Shown here: piece after piece, positions 47,453 to 60,615 of the stretch
How the letters are laid out: each line of letters opens with the position of its first letter
How positions within the stretch are numbered: the stretch's first letter is position 1
Origin: Intoshia linei
Taxonomy: Eukaryota; Orthonectida; Rhopaluridae
Length of the DNA stretch: 64,000 nt
Reading direction: 5' to 3'
Assembly: GCA_001642005.1 (NCBI GenBank)
Contig: LWCA01000014.1
Span: forward strand, 1 to 64,000
Notes under the pieces: generated by a model
The model's input: only the letters and a program-made list of their open reading frames with translations
The model's database searches: none
Told to the model about the DNA's origin: nothing
Position numbers and translations under genes: made by a program

Positions 47453-50400
47453 AAAATTGAAAACGACATAAAAATTGAATCATCTGATATACTAAAAAAG
47501 TTGGATAGTTTGAGAATAAATGCAAAAAATGAAATGGAACACATTAGTTTAAATGTATTATATATTATTTTATTTTTATATTAAAGCATATACAATTTAG
47601 TATAAAAATTGCGAATTGAGTGAAATTTACAATATTAAAGATAATATAATAAATTGTTATCAGGAATATAACGAAAATATATCAACTCTTTTAAAATTTC
47701 ATACAGACTTGGAAAAGAAAAGATTAATAGATATAAAAAAATATTTTCAATGGTTTTATGTCAAAGCAGTACGCTAATTCTTATTATTTATTTTATATTT
47801 TATATTATTAATTATATTTATTATGATATACAATTTTGAAAATTTAGATTAAAATTGCTTATCTCACCGAAAGTGAAATTCGCTCCTTAATAGAAAGTAG
47901 AACTCAAGTAATTACATTTTTTTATTTGAGATTTTGAAAAAAAATTAATTTTAGAAAATTAATATACATTTAATAAGTAATAAAAGATATTATTATGATA
48001 TAAATTACGCATTAACTTCAACAAGTATATATGAAGAGAAAAAACTGATGGATGAGTGGGAGAATATCAAAAAGAAATGGAAAATATGCAAAATTGATAC
48101 CATTATTGAAAATTTTGAGTACGTAGTACACATAATTTTGACATTACAATTTTAAAAATATCGAAATTTGCAAATTTTTGTTTTCATGTATATTTTAGGC
48201 TCAACGTCAAACTTCAAATTTCACAAATTTACGCAATTATAATTCAAGTTTTTGATAAAACGTATAATCAAAATTACAAAACAGAAGAAAAATTGAATAA
48301 TATCAATGCAGAACTAAGGTATTATATTATAATTTATTTAAAATTTTTTTTTTAATCAAATTAATTTTTTAATATAAAATTCATTATTTCGTTATTATTT
48401 TATTTCACATAAATATTATATTTAGAGAGTTTGCTCCACCAAAAATAAACAAACTTTATGTGAATAATATGCAAAAAAAATATACATTACTAATTAATGA
48501 ATACGAAACCAATTTTATAGAATGTATAAAACATATGGAAAATATCTTTGAAATCGATTATAATAGAATTATTGAATATACGGATGGAGTGATTTTAGAG
48601 ATTACTAATTGTAATAATGATGAAAAATCATCGATAGTGTCTTATTCTGGCAGTGAATCAGAAACCTCTTATGTCGAATCCATAAAAACTAAATGCATGA
48701 AAACTTTGGCTTTACACAGACAATTATGCGAAAACGAATTGATTATTATTGATGTACTTAACTTTCATTAAAAAATGAAATAATAATGAATTATACGCAT
48801 TTAGACATTTTATGACAATTTAAGTAAGTACCAAAAGAAAAATATGCGACAAGTGTTTGATAAGTGTAAATTAATAGTGAGATTTTGGGATTTTCATGTA
48901 GAAAAAACAAAAAAAATATTATCAGATGCTGATACTAAACTATTTACACTTCGAGATAATTTTCAAAATCAAGACAACGTAAGCAAAATTTTATAAATTG
49001 TATGATAATATATGCGTTTAAGTGCGGCGATTGTGCGTAGGCCATTCTTTAAAAAATATTAAAAAAATACAATTTGGGTTTGATAATTTTGATCACTTAT
49101 GGGCAAAATTTTTTTTAGCATTTCTAGTTTTATTACTAGCAAAATTAAAAATTTTTTTTATTTTTGTAAAATACATTATTGCAGAATTACCAGATGTTAG
49201 GATTATATCCAAAGCCTAGACGACCGCTAAATTATTATTTTTGAAATCCCATTTTTGTCCCACCATTAATAAAATTTAATATTATTTAATAAAAAATACT
49301 GTTTTAAGCCTTTTATGTAAAAATCTTTCTTCTTACGATTTTAATAAAAATCCGAAAAAATTACACACATAGCAGCACTTTAGTTCACCTGTAGTATAAA
49401 TGTAATGTAACATAAATTGAATTTAGGCGGTGGAACACTCATTAACAATTTTAATTGAAAAATTGAAACAAGAATCTAATGATAAATCACTCTCCACTGC
49501 CCTAAAAAAGATATCAGATCAATTAGAAAATATAGATAAAATGTTTGTTTTTAATTAATTCACGTTAATTATTTAAATTTTACTTCATACTATTTATATT
49601 TTATAATTATATAAATTAACGATACTGAAAAATTTTAATAAAGCTCTAATTAAAAAAATTAACAACTACTAAGGTAAAGCATAATATTTAGATATGAATC
49701 ACATTACAATAAGCAATGCCTTACTGTTTCAGAAATACATAATTCCTTTAAATTTGAATTGGGTAGATACGAAAAGAGATTAATTAATCATTTTTCTTTA
49801 GTAAAAAGTGAGGTATTATTACCATAAAACAATACTTATATATTATAAATTTTAGAAAAAAGTTGTTGAACCCGTTAAACAAGAAAATGTTAATATTAAT
49901 GTATTTAATCTAGAAAAAGCAAGTTCAGACAGCGAAAATTCTGAAAAAAATGAAAATATGGAATATTTACAACAATCAGACGATTATTATATATGGGATT
50001 GTACATTACAATTTGTATTTGGTAAATTAATTTATCAGTGTAATGTAAAAATAAATCAAATTCACTATAAATATTGCTTTATTGGATAAATAAGAAGCGG
50101 GTTAGCTTAGAAAATTTTAAAATCCAATAAATACAACTGATTATTTAAATTTTTTTTATTTGTTGAGAAAAATGTTAAAATTTTTTCGAAAAGTCGAAAA
50201 GTCAAAATTTTTCGTCAAAAGTACGACTGCGCTGTACCGTTCAGGAGTATAAACATTTCAAATAAACTCTGAAATAAATATAAATAAATTTTTCAAAATG
50301 ACTAATAAAATAAGATAAATTAAAAAATTTTAAAAACTATTTTTTAATATCCTTACTTATATAGAACTCTTTATTTGTTGATCGGTGTGTGTTATTGTTT

Positions 50401-53400
50401 ATTTCAATAACTAAGAGTCTTAGAATTTTAACAATTCCACATTTCTATTATAGTTTTTTCCCGGGTGAAAGTAAGATAAATTTCAATATTAGAAACTTAC
50501 ATCTTATCGGTCAAAAACCCCAATTATATTTTTTTTTATGAAAATCAAACCAACTTTAAAATTTAAAAAATATGCACTCTGATACAGATTTTAAAATCAT
50601 AAATATTATCATAAATTTAAATTTAAAAAAAAATATGTCTTCAGAGCCAAAACTCGAAATTACCCTTTTTTAAAAAAATGAGAATAGTCCCAGAATTTAA
50701 AAAAAAATTACAGTTCATATAGTTATCTTTAGATATTATACACAAAATTGTTTTTTACATTTTAAATTTTAATTTTTAGTGAAACTTTTTTTATCATATT
50801 TTAAGGGGGTTTTTTTGGGAAATTTTTTTGTACCAAATGTTAAGAAAAGTTCTAGTTTTTTAATTTTAATTTTATTTGTAATATTTTATATACGAAAGTA
50901 ACATGTGTAGAGTTTTAAAAATATCAATATCTAAAGTAGTTTTTCGAAGATTAGATTTTAGAAATTAAGTTGTTCAGGGTAAAAACCACAAATTACCCAT
51001 CCTATTTTTAAAAATAACACGAGACTAGGATTTTTTAAAGTTTAAGTAGTATTCTAAGTTTAAAGTATAACTATAATTTGTGTGTCTATATGTGCATTAT
51101 CGTTATTTTATAAAAAAAAATCGAATATTTCTAGAATTTAAATAAGATCCAGTTACAATATATAAACAACAAAAGAATTTACTGTTTACTCTTTGTTTGG
51201 GGAAATTATTTCATATAAAGTAAAAATTTGATATAATTTTTCTAGAAATTAAAAATAAAAAATTGTCTTGACACGTTTGGGATAAATTCCGTTGAAGATT
51301 GGTAATAGTAAACTGTGGCATTTTTATGTAATATTATAAGTTATTGGTAGAATAAGAGCTAGGTGATGTTTGTACGAAGTACAAAACAGCCAAGCTAGTA
51401 TTATATATATAATGTATCTTTACTTTTGTTTTTTAACCCATTTTCCAATTATAAATTTAGATAATTATAAAAAGTCGAATGCAAAATACGATAATGCAAT
51501 TTTACTCGATCATTTCAATAATTACAGTCAAGATATTTATAATCGTGAATTAAATCGAAATTCAGAGGATATCATAAACTTGTATTTTAATTTATTTTTT
51601 ATTATATATAACTTATTATAGATATGAAAAATTGTTTATGAAACATTATGAAAGTTATAAAATATTTAAAATAAAAGAAATTGATCAATATATAGAAGAA
51701 AAGGTTTGACATTTAAAAAAATTTAAAATTAGTACAATTAGTCTACATAGTATACTAATAAATCCTTGTTAAATAACAGTTTAATTCCACGTTAACAGAA
51801 TATTTTATAAACTAATTTGTAATTAAAATAATTAATTTCAAATTAAACATTTCTTTTTATAATATGCTATGTCTTTGAATTGGCTATCGTAAATACCAAA
51901 CTTTCATTAAAACTTTTTAAAAAACATTACAAAATATAAAAAGGAAATATTTTAATTTTTCAACTACAGTCAAATTTAATTAGTTTGGATATTAAAAAAA
52001 ATTAATAATTACATACAAACAATTGTATTTAAATTTTTTATATTGTTATTTCTAGACCATTGATTTCAAGTCATCTTTGGCTACCCACAAACTATTAAAT
52101 TCAGCCAGATATGATAAAATATATACCAATGTGTACAATGTTAGAGTTGGTAATTTTTAAAAACATGATTCTAATTAAAAGTATTCAATGTTATTGGTAG
52201 AAGAATGCAATTTGCATCAACAGCGTTTAAATAAACATATTGCTGGAGTGGAAACAGAATTGAGTCAATTTTACAAAACATTTCTTGAAAAAACTAACCG
52301 AGAAATGGAACAAAATCAGGTTTTGGAAAAACAATTGAAAATTTACGAAAAACAAGCCAATGAAGCAAAAACACAGAATGTGTAATTTTTTACATTATTT
52401 TAAAATTTCCCTATCTTTCCATTTTTGAGAAGTGATAAAATGTTTTGACTTGTTTAAATATGGTAGCTTTTATGAAAGTACATCATAGTCACTATATGGT
52501 TGGCAAGGTCCGCCAAGTGCTTCCTTGATAGGTGTTTTTTTCGGAAATTTTATTAATATTCCATTTCTAACAATTTGCACCTATTATCTATATCGGTAGT
52601 TGGGAAACGCTGACATTTAGTCAAAATTATTATTTATCATAGATTGACATCAATTTCCAGTTCGTTTTATAATTTTACCAAAAAACATAAAGAAAAATGC
52701 AAAACTTCATTTGAAAAATTAAAATTGTACAGCACCAAAACCTTTGAAAAATTGAAAAAATCGTGCAAAATGTATTCATCGAATTGCGTGTAATTTAATA
52801 AAATTTCATTTTTGTATTCATCATAATTATAGACATTTTAATGACGGAGGAAATTTTAATCAAGAAGAAACTGATATTGTAAAACAAGGAATTGAAAATA
52901 TTGAAATGAATATTATAAATAGTGATATTGAGGTACAAACTGAAATACAAAATTTAGAATTGCGCCAAATTTCTGAAATTTCTAGAATTACCAATGAATA
53001 TGATGAAAGGTCATTATTAATTTAATTTTTATTATAATACTTATTAATAATCGTTTAGTTTGCGTAATGTCATAGCTGATGTCACATTTGCTGATAAAAT
53101 CAGTAGATGGAAAAGTAATGGCAAGATTAAACTAATGTCGGAAATGCTAAGAATTTCTACATTATTAAAAAATGCTCAACAAGACATTATTGTTTTCGAT
53201 AAATTAGTTTCTAATAATAGAGTAATTTATATTTACATGCATACTGATAAATAATAATGGGTTTAGACCGGAGGTGGGAAGCATTAGATGTTAGAAGGCA
53301 CCACTAACGTCATAGAAAAAATTAAAAATAAGGCCGCATCTTTCTAAATGAAATGTAATTAAATACATCAGTGCTTCTCATGGGGTGAATAATTTTATTA

Positions 53401-55761
53401 GAGGTGAATACGAAAATTTTAGATGATTGGGGTGAATGATAAATTTTTGCATCGTCAATAAGGCCGCATTTTCCCCATCTCTAGTTTAGAAAAAATTCAT
53501 TTTGATTGTGCTTGCGAATTATAAAATTTGGTTCATTTTTTTGTTTTTACTGTTTGTACCCGTCAGTATCCACAAAATATTGTGTATACCCTTTGTTTTA
53601 CTAAAGTTTTTAATAATTGAAGGAGATAAAATTATTTTTAATAAAATTCCTGTGGTTTAGTTCAAATTTGACAACAAACCCTATACTTGTAATTAAATTA
53701 GATACATTATATAAAGGATGACACACATCAGATTTTTTTTTGAAATTTTCTTTCCAATAACGATAAATTTTATTAGATAATTCTTACCGTACTAACATTT
53801 ACGTAATACTTAATTCTTAGCTTGGAGAAAAAAATTCGGATCAAATTTTTGAATATATACCATTAATCAAAAAGAAACTACATTACATATTATTGAATAT
53901 AGAAAATCCCATGAAATACAACGATATTATCATAATTAAGCAAGAAACAAGCAGTTTATATTCATTTTTTAATAACTAAAACATTATTAGATATTATGAC
54001 ATTTAACACGACAAATATTGCAAATTTAGTTTTAAACAAAAGTAATGAAGATGAAAGTTATAAAAGTTTAAAGAAATTAGTAGGGTAAAACAGATTACAT
54101 AGTTAATAAAAAATTAAAAATATTTTATAAATTTTTTAAAATAAATATGGGTTAATTTAATTTCTAGTTTGACAAAAGACATTACCATTCAACGTAAATC
54201 AAATGTGATTAAGCTGGCTAGTACTTATAAAAAAAAATAAATTAATTTAAATTTAGGGAAATGTTCTAAAATAAGTTTAAAACCACTTGAGAAATTAAAA
54301 AAGGCTGATTTGAAAAAAAATTCAGCGTACTTTATCATTATTAACAATAATAATTGTTTAAATTGTAATTTAGAAATAGAAATAAAAAAATAAATAAAAT
54401 AGATAATAAACATTTTATTTTTGGAATCCAAGCATCAGAAGACGAAAAAAATTATTGTAAAGTAATTAAAAATGTGAGAAATGAACTTCGAACGGTTTTA
54501 GATGGGTTACTAGCTGAAATAGACGTACATTCAACTATTGTGCCGATAAACATGATAATTTTGTAGATTTACTATAGACAAAAGGGTACTAGGCCTAGTA
54601 CAAGAGAAGGAATAGTTTATGAATATTTTGATGATTGTATAGCTGATATTTTATCAATTATGACAAAATATTATGATGAAGCGGTTCAGAAGCATCAAGA
54701 TATATTCATAACATTTTGTGATAATGTACAACAATTTCAAAGCAGTTTAAAAATGATTCCTATTGGAGTTGTACAGGTAGAGTCCAAATGACTTTTATTG
54801 ATTTATATAGGAAGAATTTTTGACACAATCTCGATCAATGAAATCATTTATTGATGAAAAATTAGCTGACCATCACAAAGAAATTAACAAATTTAATAAA
54901 CAAATGGTAATCAACAATAATGAATATTCATCTAGATTTTGTAGGAAGCTTTAGAAAAAAGTTTATACCCTGCATTTGGACACCCTAGTAAACGTTATAA
55001 ATTGACAGAAATGAACGAAATCGAACAAAAATTGTACTCTGAATTTATACAATATAATAAAGTGGAATTGGATAAGCACTTGGTAAAATAAATAAAATTC
55101 TATAAAACTAATATTTCATAGGAAATATCAATGTCTCATAAATCAATACTAAGTGAAATAAAAATGTTCACTGTAAAAATTATTGAAGAATCAGAAAACA
55201 CAATATCTATAGAATCCATTATCAAATCAGGTATATTTTTTAGTTAAAACAATCATTGTTGACTAGAAAAATATACTCAAGAAATTGGTGATTTATTAAA
55301 TGAAAAATATTTCAATTACATGGCCAACGTGGAACAAGGCGGCGACTACCAACCTATTGATTTAACGTTTATAGGCATTATTTTAATCTTTATAAAAATT
55401 ACTTGCTTTTAGACAATTTAAAAAATATGCCCGATTTAAATGCGGATTCATTTGACAATAAGGATTTAGCAATACTTGAAAATAATGTTAATTTTTTAAA
55501 ACTAGACATGGAGAAGATAGTATCAAAAATTGATATATCGTCTCTTAATGAACAAGATAAATGTACCGTCAAAATTATTATCAAATGTTTAAAGGTTCAA
55601 ATTTAAAATATTATTATATTGTTTAGTTATTTATTTATAATTTTACACAAGAAAATCTACTCATGAAAATTAACGATTGTAAAAAAATTTATAATTCTCG
55701 ATTCAAAGCACATACGGCATGGGAATGTTGTTTACAAAATATTTTGGATTTGTACAATTAA
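47453..55761 (+). CDS. Large coiled-coil protein resembling CCDC180 (5' end missing)
   Basis: 28 small exons in phase give about 1340 residues, nearly all Lys/Glu/Ile-rich helix. Exons: 47453-47554, 47601-47768, 47848-47907, 47955-48118, 48199-48318, 48426-48753, 48805-48978, 49427-49542, 49692-49812, 49856-50021, 51461-51581, 51622-51703, 52056-52145, 52182-52381, 52643-52789, 52833-53009, 53059-53221, 53821-53953, 53991-54084, 54168-54220, 54257-54326, 54374-54524, 54567-54776, 54811-54906, 54945-55082, 55122-55230, 55267-55594, 55627-55761. The blocks YYRQKGTRPSTREGIVYEYF and LYPAFGHPSKR resemble the DUF4456 part of CCDC180, a cilium/flagellum-linked protein; this match is from memory. The start lies upstream and was not found. 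A one-base frame break occurs near 55366-55372. Confidence 0.75.
49175..49290 (-). repeat. Dispersed repeat family R2, copy 4
   Basis: GCAGAATTACCAGATGTTAG, AAAGCCTAGACGACCGC, CCCACCATTAATAAAATTTA. It is in the 448-nt intron 7 of the coiled-coil gene. Confidence 0.65.
50390..51050 (+). repeat. Dispersed repeat family R1, diverged tandem copies
   Basis: Two diverged R1 segments (about 50440-50730 and 50930-51050) with CGGTCAAAAACCCC, AAATTACCCTTTTTT and AGAATTTAAAAAAAAATTAC blocks. They fill the 1439-nt intron 10 of the coiled-coil gene. Confidence 0.55.
51355..51398 (+). repeat. Helitron-like 3' end, copy 5
   Basis: GAGCTAGGTGATGTTTGTAC, hairpin partner GTACAAAACAGC, then CAAGCTAG followed by TATT. 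Best-preserved copy in plus orientation. Confidence 0.6.
53268..53482. mobile_element. hAT-like MITE in coiled-coil gene intron 17
   Basis: 215 bp between GGTTTAGA and AGTTTAGA (7 of 8). Ends GGAGGTGGGAA and inverted AGAGATGGGGAA. Confidence 0.6.
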
Positions 55762-56338
55762 ATTGATTTTGTTTCACTATTTGCAGGTTCTTCAACTTTT
55801 GCTTCAGCTTCAGCAACAATTTTCGGGTTGGTTGTTTCTTCAATTATTCGTTGTTCTTCTTGTTTTCTCAGATATAATGCAAATCGGCGTTTACGTTCTT
55901 TGTTTATTTCATGGATTAAATCTTTTTTTATGATTTTATGTTTCAAACTTTTCAACTCTATATGAGTACGTAGCACTTTCTATGCAATTTATTAGTTTAA
56001 TGAAATAATAATAAACCTTAGTGTTGTCACTCATATCAGAAACGTCATCACGAATTATTCGTCGGTCATTACAAAAACCAAAAATAATAGAAATTAATTT
56101 GGATACTATCAAGGCGCTCGCTAATGCTCCAATTGCAATCTAATTTTAGGATTTACAATTTATAATAAACAAAAATAACAATGGCTTGTGGTAGACCGTT
56201 GTATGGGTCGTACACGGGAACAGAAATATTAGCTTCTAAATATAGCAGATTTGGAATATGTTATTATTTGTAAATACCACTTCCCGGTAAAATTGGTAAA
56301 GATGAAACAAACGAAACACATAAAAATAAAATTAACAT
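55758..56338 (-). CDS. Small type I membrane protein, unknown family (153 aa)
   Basis: Four exons in phase: 56338-56278, 56235-56180, 56139-56017 and 55979-55758 (introns 42, 40 and 37 nt). It starts with a signal peptide (MLILFLCVSFVSSLPILPGS). A ~20-residue luminal segment with VPVYDPYNGLPQA follows. One transmembrane helix (IIAIGALASALIVSKLISII) lies at about 39-58. The cytoplasmic tail of ~95 residues is highly charged and probably coiled-coil (HEINKERKRRFALYLRKQEE), with a Glu/Ala end. I do not recognise it. It begins 54 bp after the UTP15 stop on the same strand. Its stop codon overlaps that of the convergent coiled-coil gene. Confidence 0.7.
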
Positions 56339-56392
56339 TAACCAACAAAGTTTCTATAATACTAAAATGACCCACATAGCAAAAAGGTTTAA

Positions 56393-59300
56393 TTACAAAC
56401 AATTGTAACATTTCTGCAAAGTATTCAATTGTTTTAAATAAATATTGCTACTGTTGCTAAAGCTTGTATAAACTTGCAGAGTTTTTGGCATTATGTTTAA
56501 TATTTTCCCGTATATATCTAAACGAAATTCAATACGTGCAAAAAAACACTACCTATTATGCATTTGATTGAATCTATTAAAATTGGTGTTGCGTGGTTTT
56601 TATACAAGTTTCTAAAATAATGTCGGAATAGTATAATAATAATATACTCGATAAAGTAATTCAAAACTTTTTCAATGTATTCATCGCTTCTGTCTCGGAA
56701 AGCCTAATAGAAAATAGAAAAATATCATCACAATATACCATATCTAGTGAATCCCGTCTAATGAGCTCTCGTAGTACGGGTATAATTATCCATAAACTTC
56801 TTTTCTCACTCTAAACATAATTATGTTTAAACAAAACAACTTTACCAAAAATACGCTATCAAATGCATTTTTATTGTTAAATTTCAAAAAACATTTATCA
56901 TAAGATTGCAATTGCTTCGGGTTCTTTGGAATATATATTTTTTCATCCTAAAATGTAATGACTAAAAAATTGTAAAAATTACAATTTTTATAGTATCCTC
57001 TGAATTATGTTCAATTTTCAAACTTTCTAATTTGTTATTCAAGCTTCCTAATGCAATATATTTCTTATCATTCTATTTAATCAAAATAGTTTAAAAACAA
57101 AATATAATGAAATACCGATATTGAACTGCATATTAAAGGATCAGTAGATGTATATGACGCAAATAAATTGAAATTTTCCATGTCATATATTCTCACACAA
57201 CTAAATTATAAAAATATATTATATGAACTAAAGTTCAAGAAAGGGTGCCAAACAGAGGTGGATCTAGGATTTTCAGCCAGGTGGGCTAAACTCATATAAT
57301 GTATTTAAATTTGAATTTTTATATTATAATTATTAATATATTTCTTTATTTATAATAATGTATATTATTTTCTAGTTTTCATTCTAATACATTCTTCTCT
57401 CGGTAGACAGCCCCCCTGCACCTCATTTATATCCGATACTGGTGCCAAATTGGGTAATTCCTGATAATAATGGTAATGTTTAAACTATAATTCGAACCTT
57501 AACTTATTTAAAATAAAAAATTATATAATTATAAATAATATTTAAAACATAAGATATTTTTACATTCAAAATAAGTTGAAAATACAAGCTAATTCCTCGT
57601 TAACAAAATAATTAACCCTGAACAAAAATATCTTTCGTTGACGGATATTATATAAATAATGTATACATTAAAAAAGTGGTTCCTGGTAAAGTAAAAATAA
57701 GACTGGGGATCTATGAAAAATAAAATATAAAAAAATTTTGATCAATTTTTTTTTATTTTTATAGGAAAATTTTTCATATTTATTACAGACTTTCGAGGTG
57801 TTGATTATCCAAAATCCTAGACGACCGTTACATAATCATTTCAAAAATTCCTCAGGGAAAAATTGACTTTTATCGATATTTTTTTGAAAAATTAACTTAA
57901 TCAAACCACAAAAAAAAAATCCAATTTTACCAACCCTAAAATAAAACTCCAATATTACCAACGCTTAAAAAAAATTTCCTCTTGTTCCAATAATATTTTG
58001 AAAACTACGATTATACTAAATCTTAGCAACAACTTAATCCTAATCCAAAACACCAATAAAAATTAAAATTTTACCACCCCTCAATATAAAAATCCTCTTT
58101 TTCCAATATTTTTTTGAAAAAAATTTTCATCAATGTTTTATATTTCATGTTTCCCTTAGGGTCCAAAAAAATAAACATTTTGAAATTGCGATCCTTACAC
58201 TATTTGAACTGGAAACACTGCATTAAAACAATGAAAATATTCTGATTTTCATTCAACTTATCCTATATTTGCAGGTCATTTCATATATTTAATAATCAAT
58301 CATTATTAATCAAGAATAAAATAAAATGTATTACGTACCTAAAGTTTTTAATTTGAACAGAAAAAGATTTAGTATAATTATGATGCTAGTAATTTTAAGT
58401 TAAAATTTAATGGAATTTTTGTACTTTAGAAAAATTCAGTCCGTTAATCAGGTATTTCTTTCCGTTCACGAGGAATTCCGTTACATAGGAATTAATAGAG
58501 ATCAGATACATTATTACCAATCAGACTTACACATTTCAATTTAAAGAAATATATTTTCATGTTAAAATAAATATACCGATCCAGAGATGTGTGCATAAAC
58601 ATGTTTTGATCATCGAAAACTGTGAAACTGGTTATTGGTTTGTACCATTTTTGTGAAAAAATAATTTTTTTAGTATTGAAATCCAAAAGGTGAACCATAT
58701 TGCCTTCTAAATTAATAAATAATTTATTTATATTCATATTCAAATGGTACCTGCAATAAGTGCCAATTTTTGATGCTTTAATAGTTCAACTGTATAAACG
58801 GGGTTATCAAATTTATAAGTAAAAAAAGAAGAAATTGTGGGATCTCTAGTATCTATTAAACTAATTGAACAATCCTCTGAACCGGATAAGATCAAATGTT
58901 CGTTTAAGCGTTGAGTTGATATTGAATTTATTTTATCCTATAATAATTTAAATGTTATTACCAGTAAATAAATATATTTTTCAAGAAATTGGTTAATTAA
59001 AATAAAATAATAAATTTAAACAAGTGCGACCTTTAACCACTGACTCTCATACCTTCAAAAATAAATAGTGGCATATTTATCAAATCATGATGACTAACCA
59101 TTTCTTCATACTAAATATATAATAAAATAAAACATACGCTATGAATTTGTTTATTATATAAAACATCGGCAGTAGAAATATCCCATAATCTTAAACAAGC
59201 ATCTTGACCAGCAGTAGCTAATACAACACCAGGATTGCCAACAAATGAAACAGATTCTATTGATCTAATAAATTTGATAATTTATCATCACATATTGATT

Positions 59301-60278
59301 TTCAGGACAATAAAATAGGTAAAATAAAACCCATGCATATTTTTATCTTTCATAAAAATACTACTTAGAAAATCAAAAATATACCCTAAATGACCATGAA
59401 ATCTGCGTAGAACACTAAAACTCTTGGCATTTACAATTGCAGCATGACCGTCTTCAGACCCAGTACAAATTAATCTATTATCAAATCTGAATTTGCAAGA
59501 ATTAATAGGACTTTTGAAACATCCTTTGGATTTTATTTTTTCCAGATCGTAATTATATAAACAAATCTACATGTAAAATGTTCAAAAACATATTAATACA
59601 AAATATAAACCTGGGTAGCATAAGAAATTAACAAAACTTCTTCATCAGTAGAAAAATTTACAGAGGTAACTTTATTATTAAAATTTATTGAAGCATTTGG
59701 CTAAACAAATCATTATATATAAAATATAATATTGTATCTGAATTTTAGAATCAAAACGTAACTAAACAAATTTCATGCAATACCAAAATCAAATATTTCA
59801 AATATATTGTATGACAATTTACGCTTATAACAACCCGGAAAAGGTAACGCGTAGTTTAACTGACGGATTTAAAATTTAAATTTAATTGCGGATAAATTTG
59901 TATTGTTGGATCAAATCAACCATTAAACAAACTGGGAATATCAGGATGCTATTTTTTGGATGTTAGGTGTTTCACCCTATATTTTGCCCAAAATGTTGTA
60001 TTAATACGTCATTTAAGTGTATTTGTATTGTTTAACTTTTTTTTAAAAAAAATTGATGATCATTAGATAAAAAAAATTTTGAATGTGTCTTACATTAAAG
60101 TTTTAAAATTCAAAATCACTGATATACAAATAGGAAATTAATATATTTTAATTACCAAATATGTAACATTTTGATGAGTTCTTTGATTAGCATAGCTGGA
60201 GTCTATCGAAGTTATAACCGGAAAGAAACGTTTCTGTTTGTATTTATTTACAAAATGTACATCTTTCATTTGGGCCAT
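56393..60278 (-). CDS. UTP15: U3 snoRNP-associated WD40 protein UTP15 (475 aa)
   Basis: A t-UTP component of the small-subunit processome that supports rRNA transcription and early 18S pre-rRNA processing in the nucleolus. Thirteen exons in phase: 60278-60156, 59700-59611, 59566-59385, 59264-59138, 58937-58751, 58706-58577, 57200-57116, 57072-56983, 56947-56846, 56810-56739, 56703-56648, 56611-56553 and 56517-56393. The WD40 propeller covers about 40-310, with LICTGSEDG, FHGHLGSIESVSF, ATAGQDACLRLWDI, LILSGSEDCSISLIDTRD and TSLDRCVRIYDM. The C-terminal helical UTP15 domain has YDKCFLKFNNKNAFDSVF and VLNYFIENLYKNHATPILID. Slightly shorter than the human protein (518). The 1376-nt intron 6 is repeat-filled. 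Confidence 0.93.
57253..57441. mobile_element. hAT MITE in UTP15 intron 6
   Basis: 189 bp flanked by a perfect 8-bp duplication GTGCCAAA. Ends CAGAGGTGGATCTAGGA and inverted CAGTATCGGATATAAAT. Confidence 0.88.
57780..57855 (-). repeat. Dispersed repeat family R2, copy 5
   Basis: CGAGGTGTTGATTATCC, AAAATCCTAGACGACCG. Same intron as the hAT MITE at 57253. Confidence 0.55.
58325..58495 (+). repeat. Dispersed repeat family R3, copy 2
   Basis: Partner of 5515-5645: TTACGTACCTAAAGTTTTTA, TTTGAACAGAAAAAG, ATTATGATGCTAGT, CCGTTAATCAGG. Confidence 0.6.
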
Positions 60279-60615
60279 TCAATTAAAAAGTAAAATAAAA
60301 TTATAACAACCAACTGATACAAATATAAATAACTATTTTAAATTTGAAATTTGAAATTTGATAAATAATGACGATAATGTATATAATTAGTGTAGTTGTG
60401 ACAATATTTTTATTTAACTAATGAAATTATTCATTATCGATCAAATTACAGTACAATAATTTATAAAATAACCCTTTGAGGAATATTCGTTATTTTAAAA
60501 TGAGATTTGTTGTAAAATTTAAAATAAACTATGCGGAATTACATTTTATTTATTACACCACGTATCATTTTTGTACTAATATACTTTCTTAGTATGCTTT
60601 CTGGGTACTTTAATG

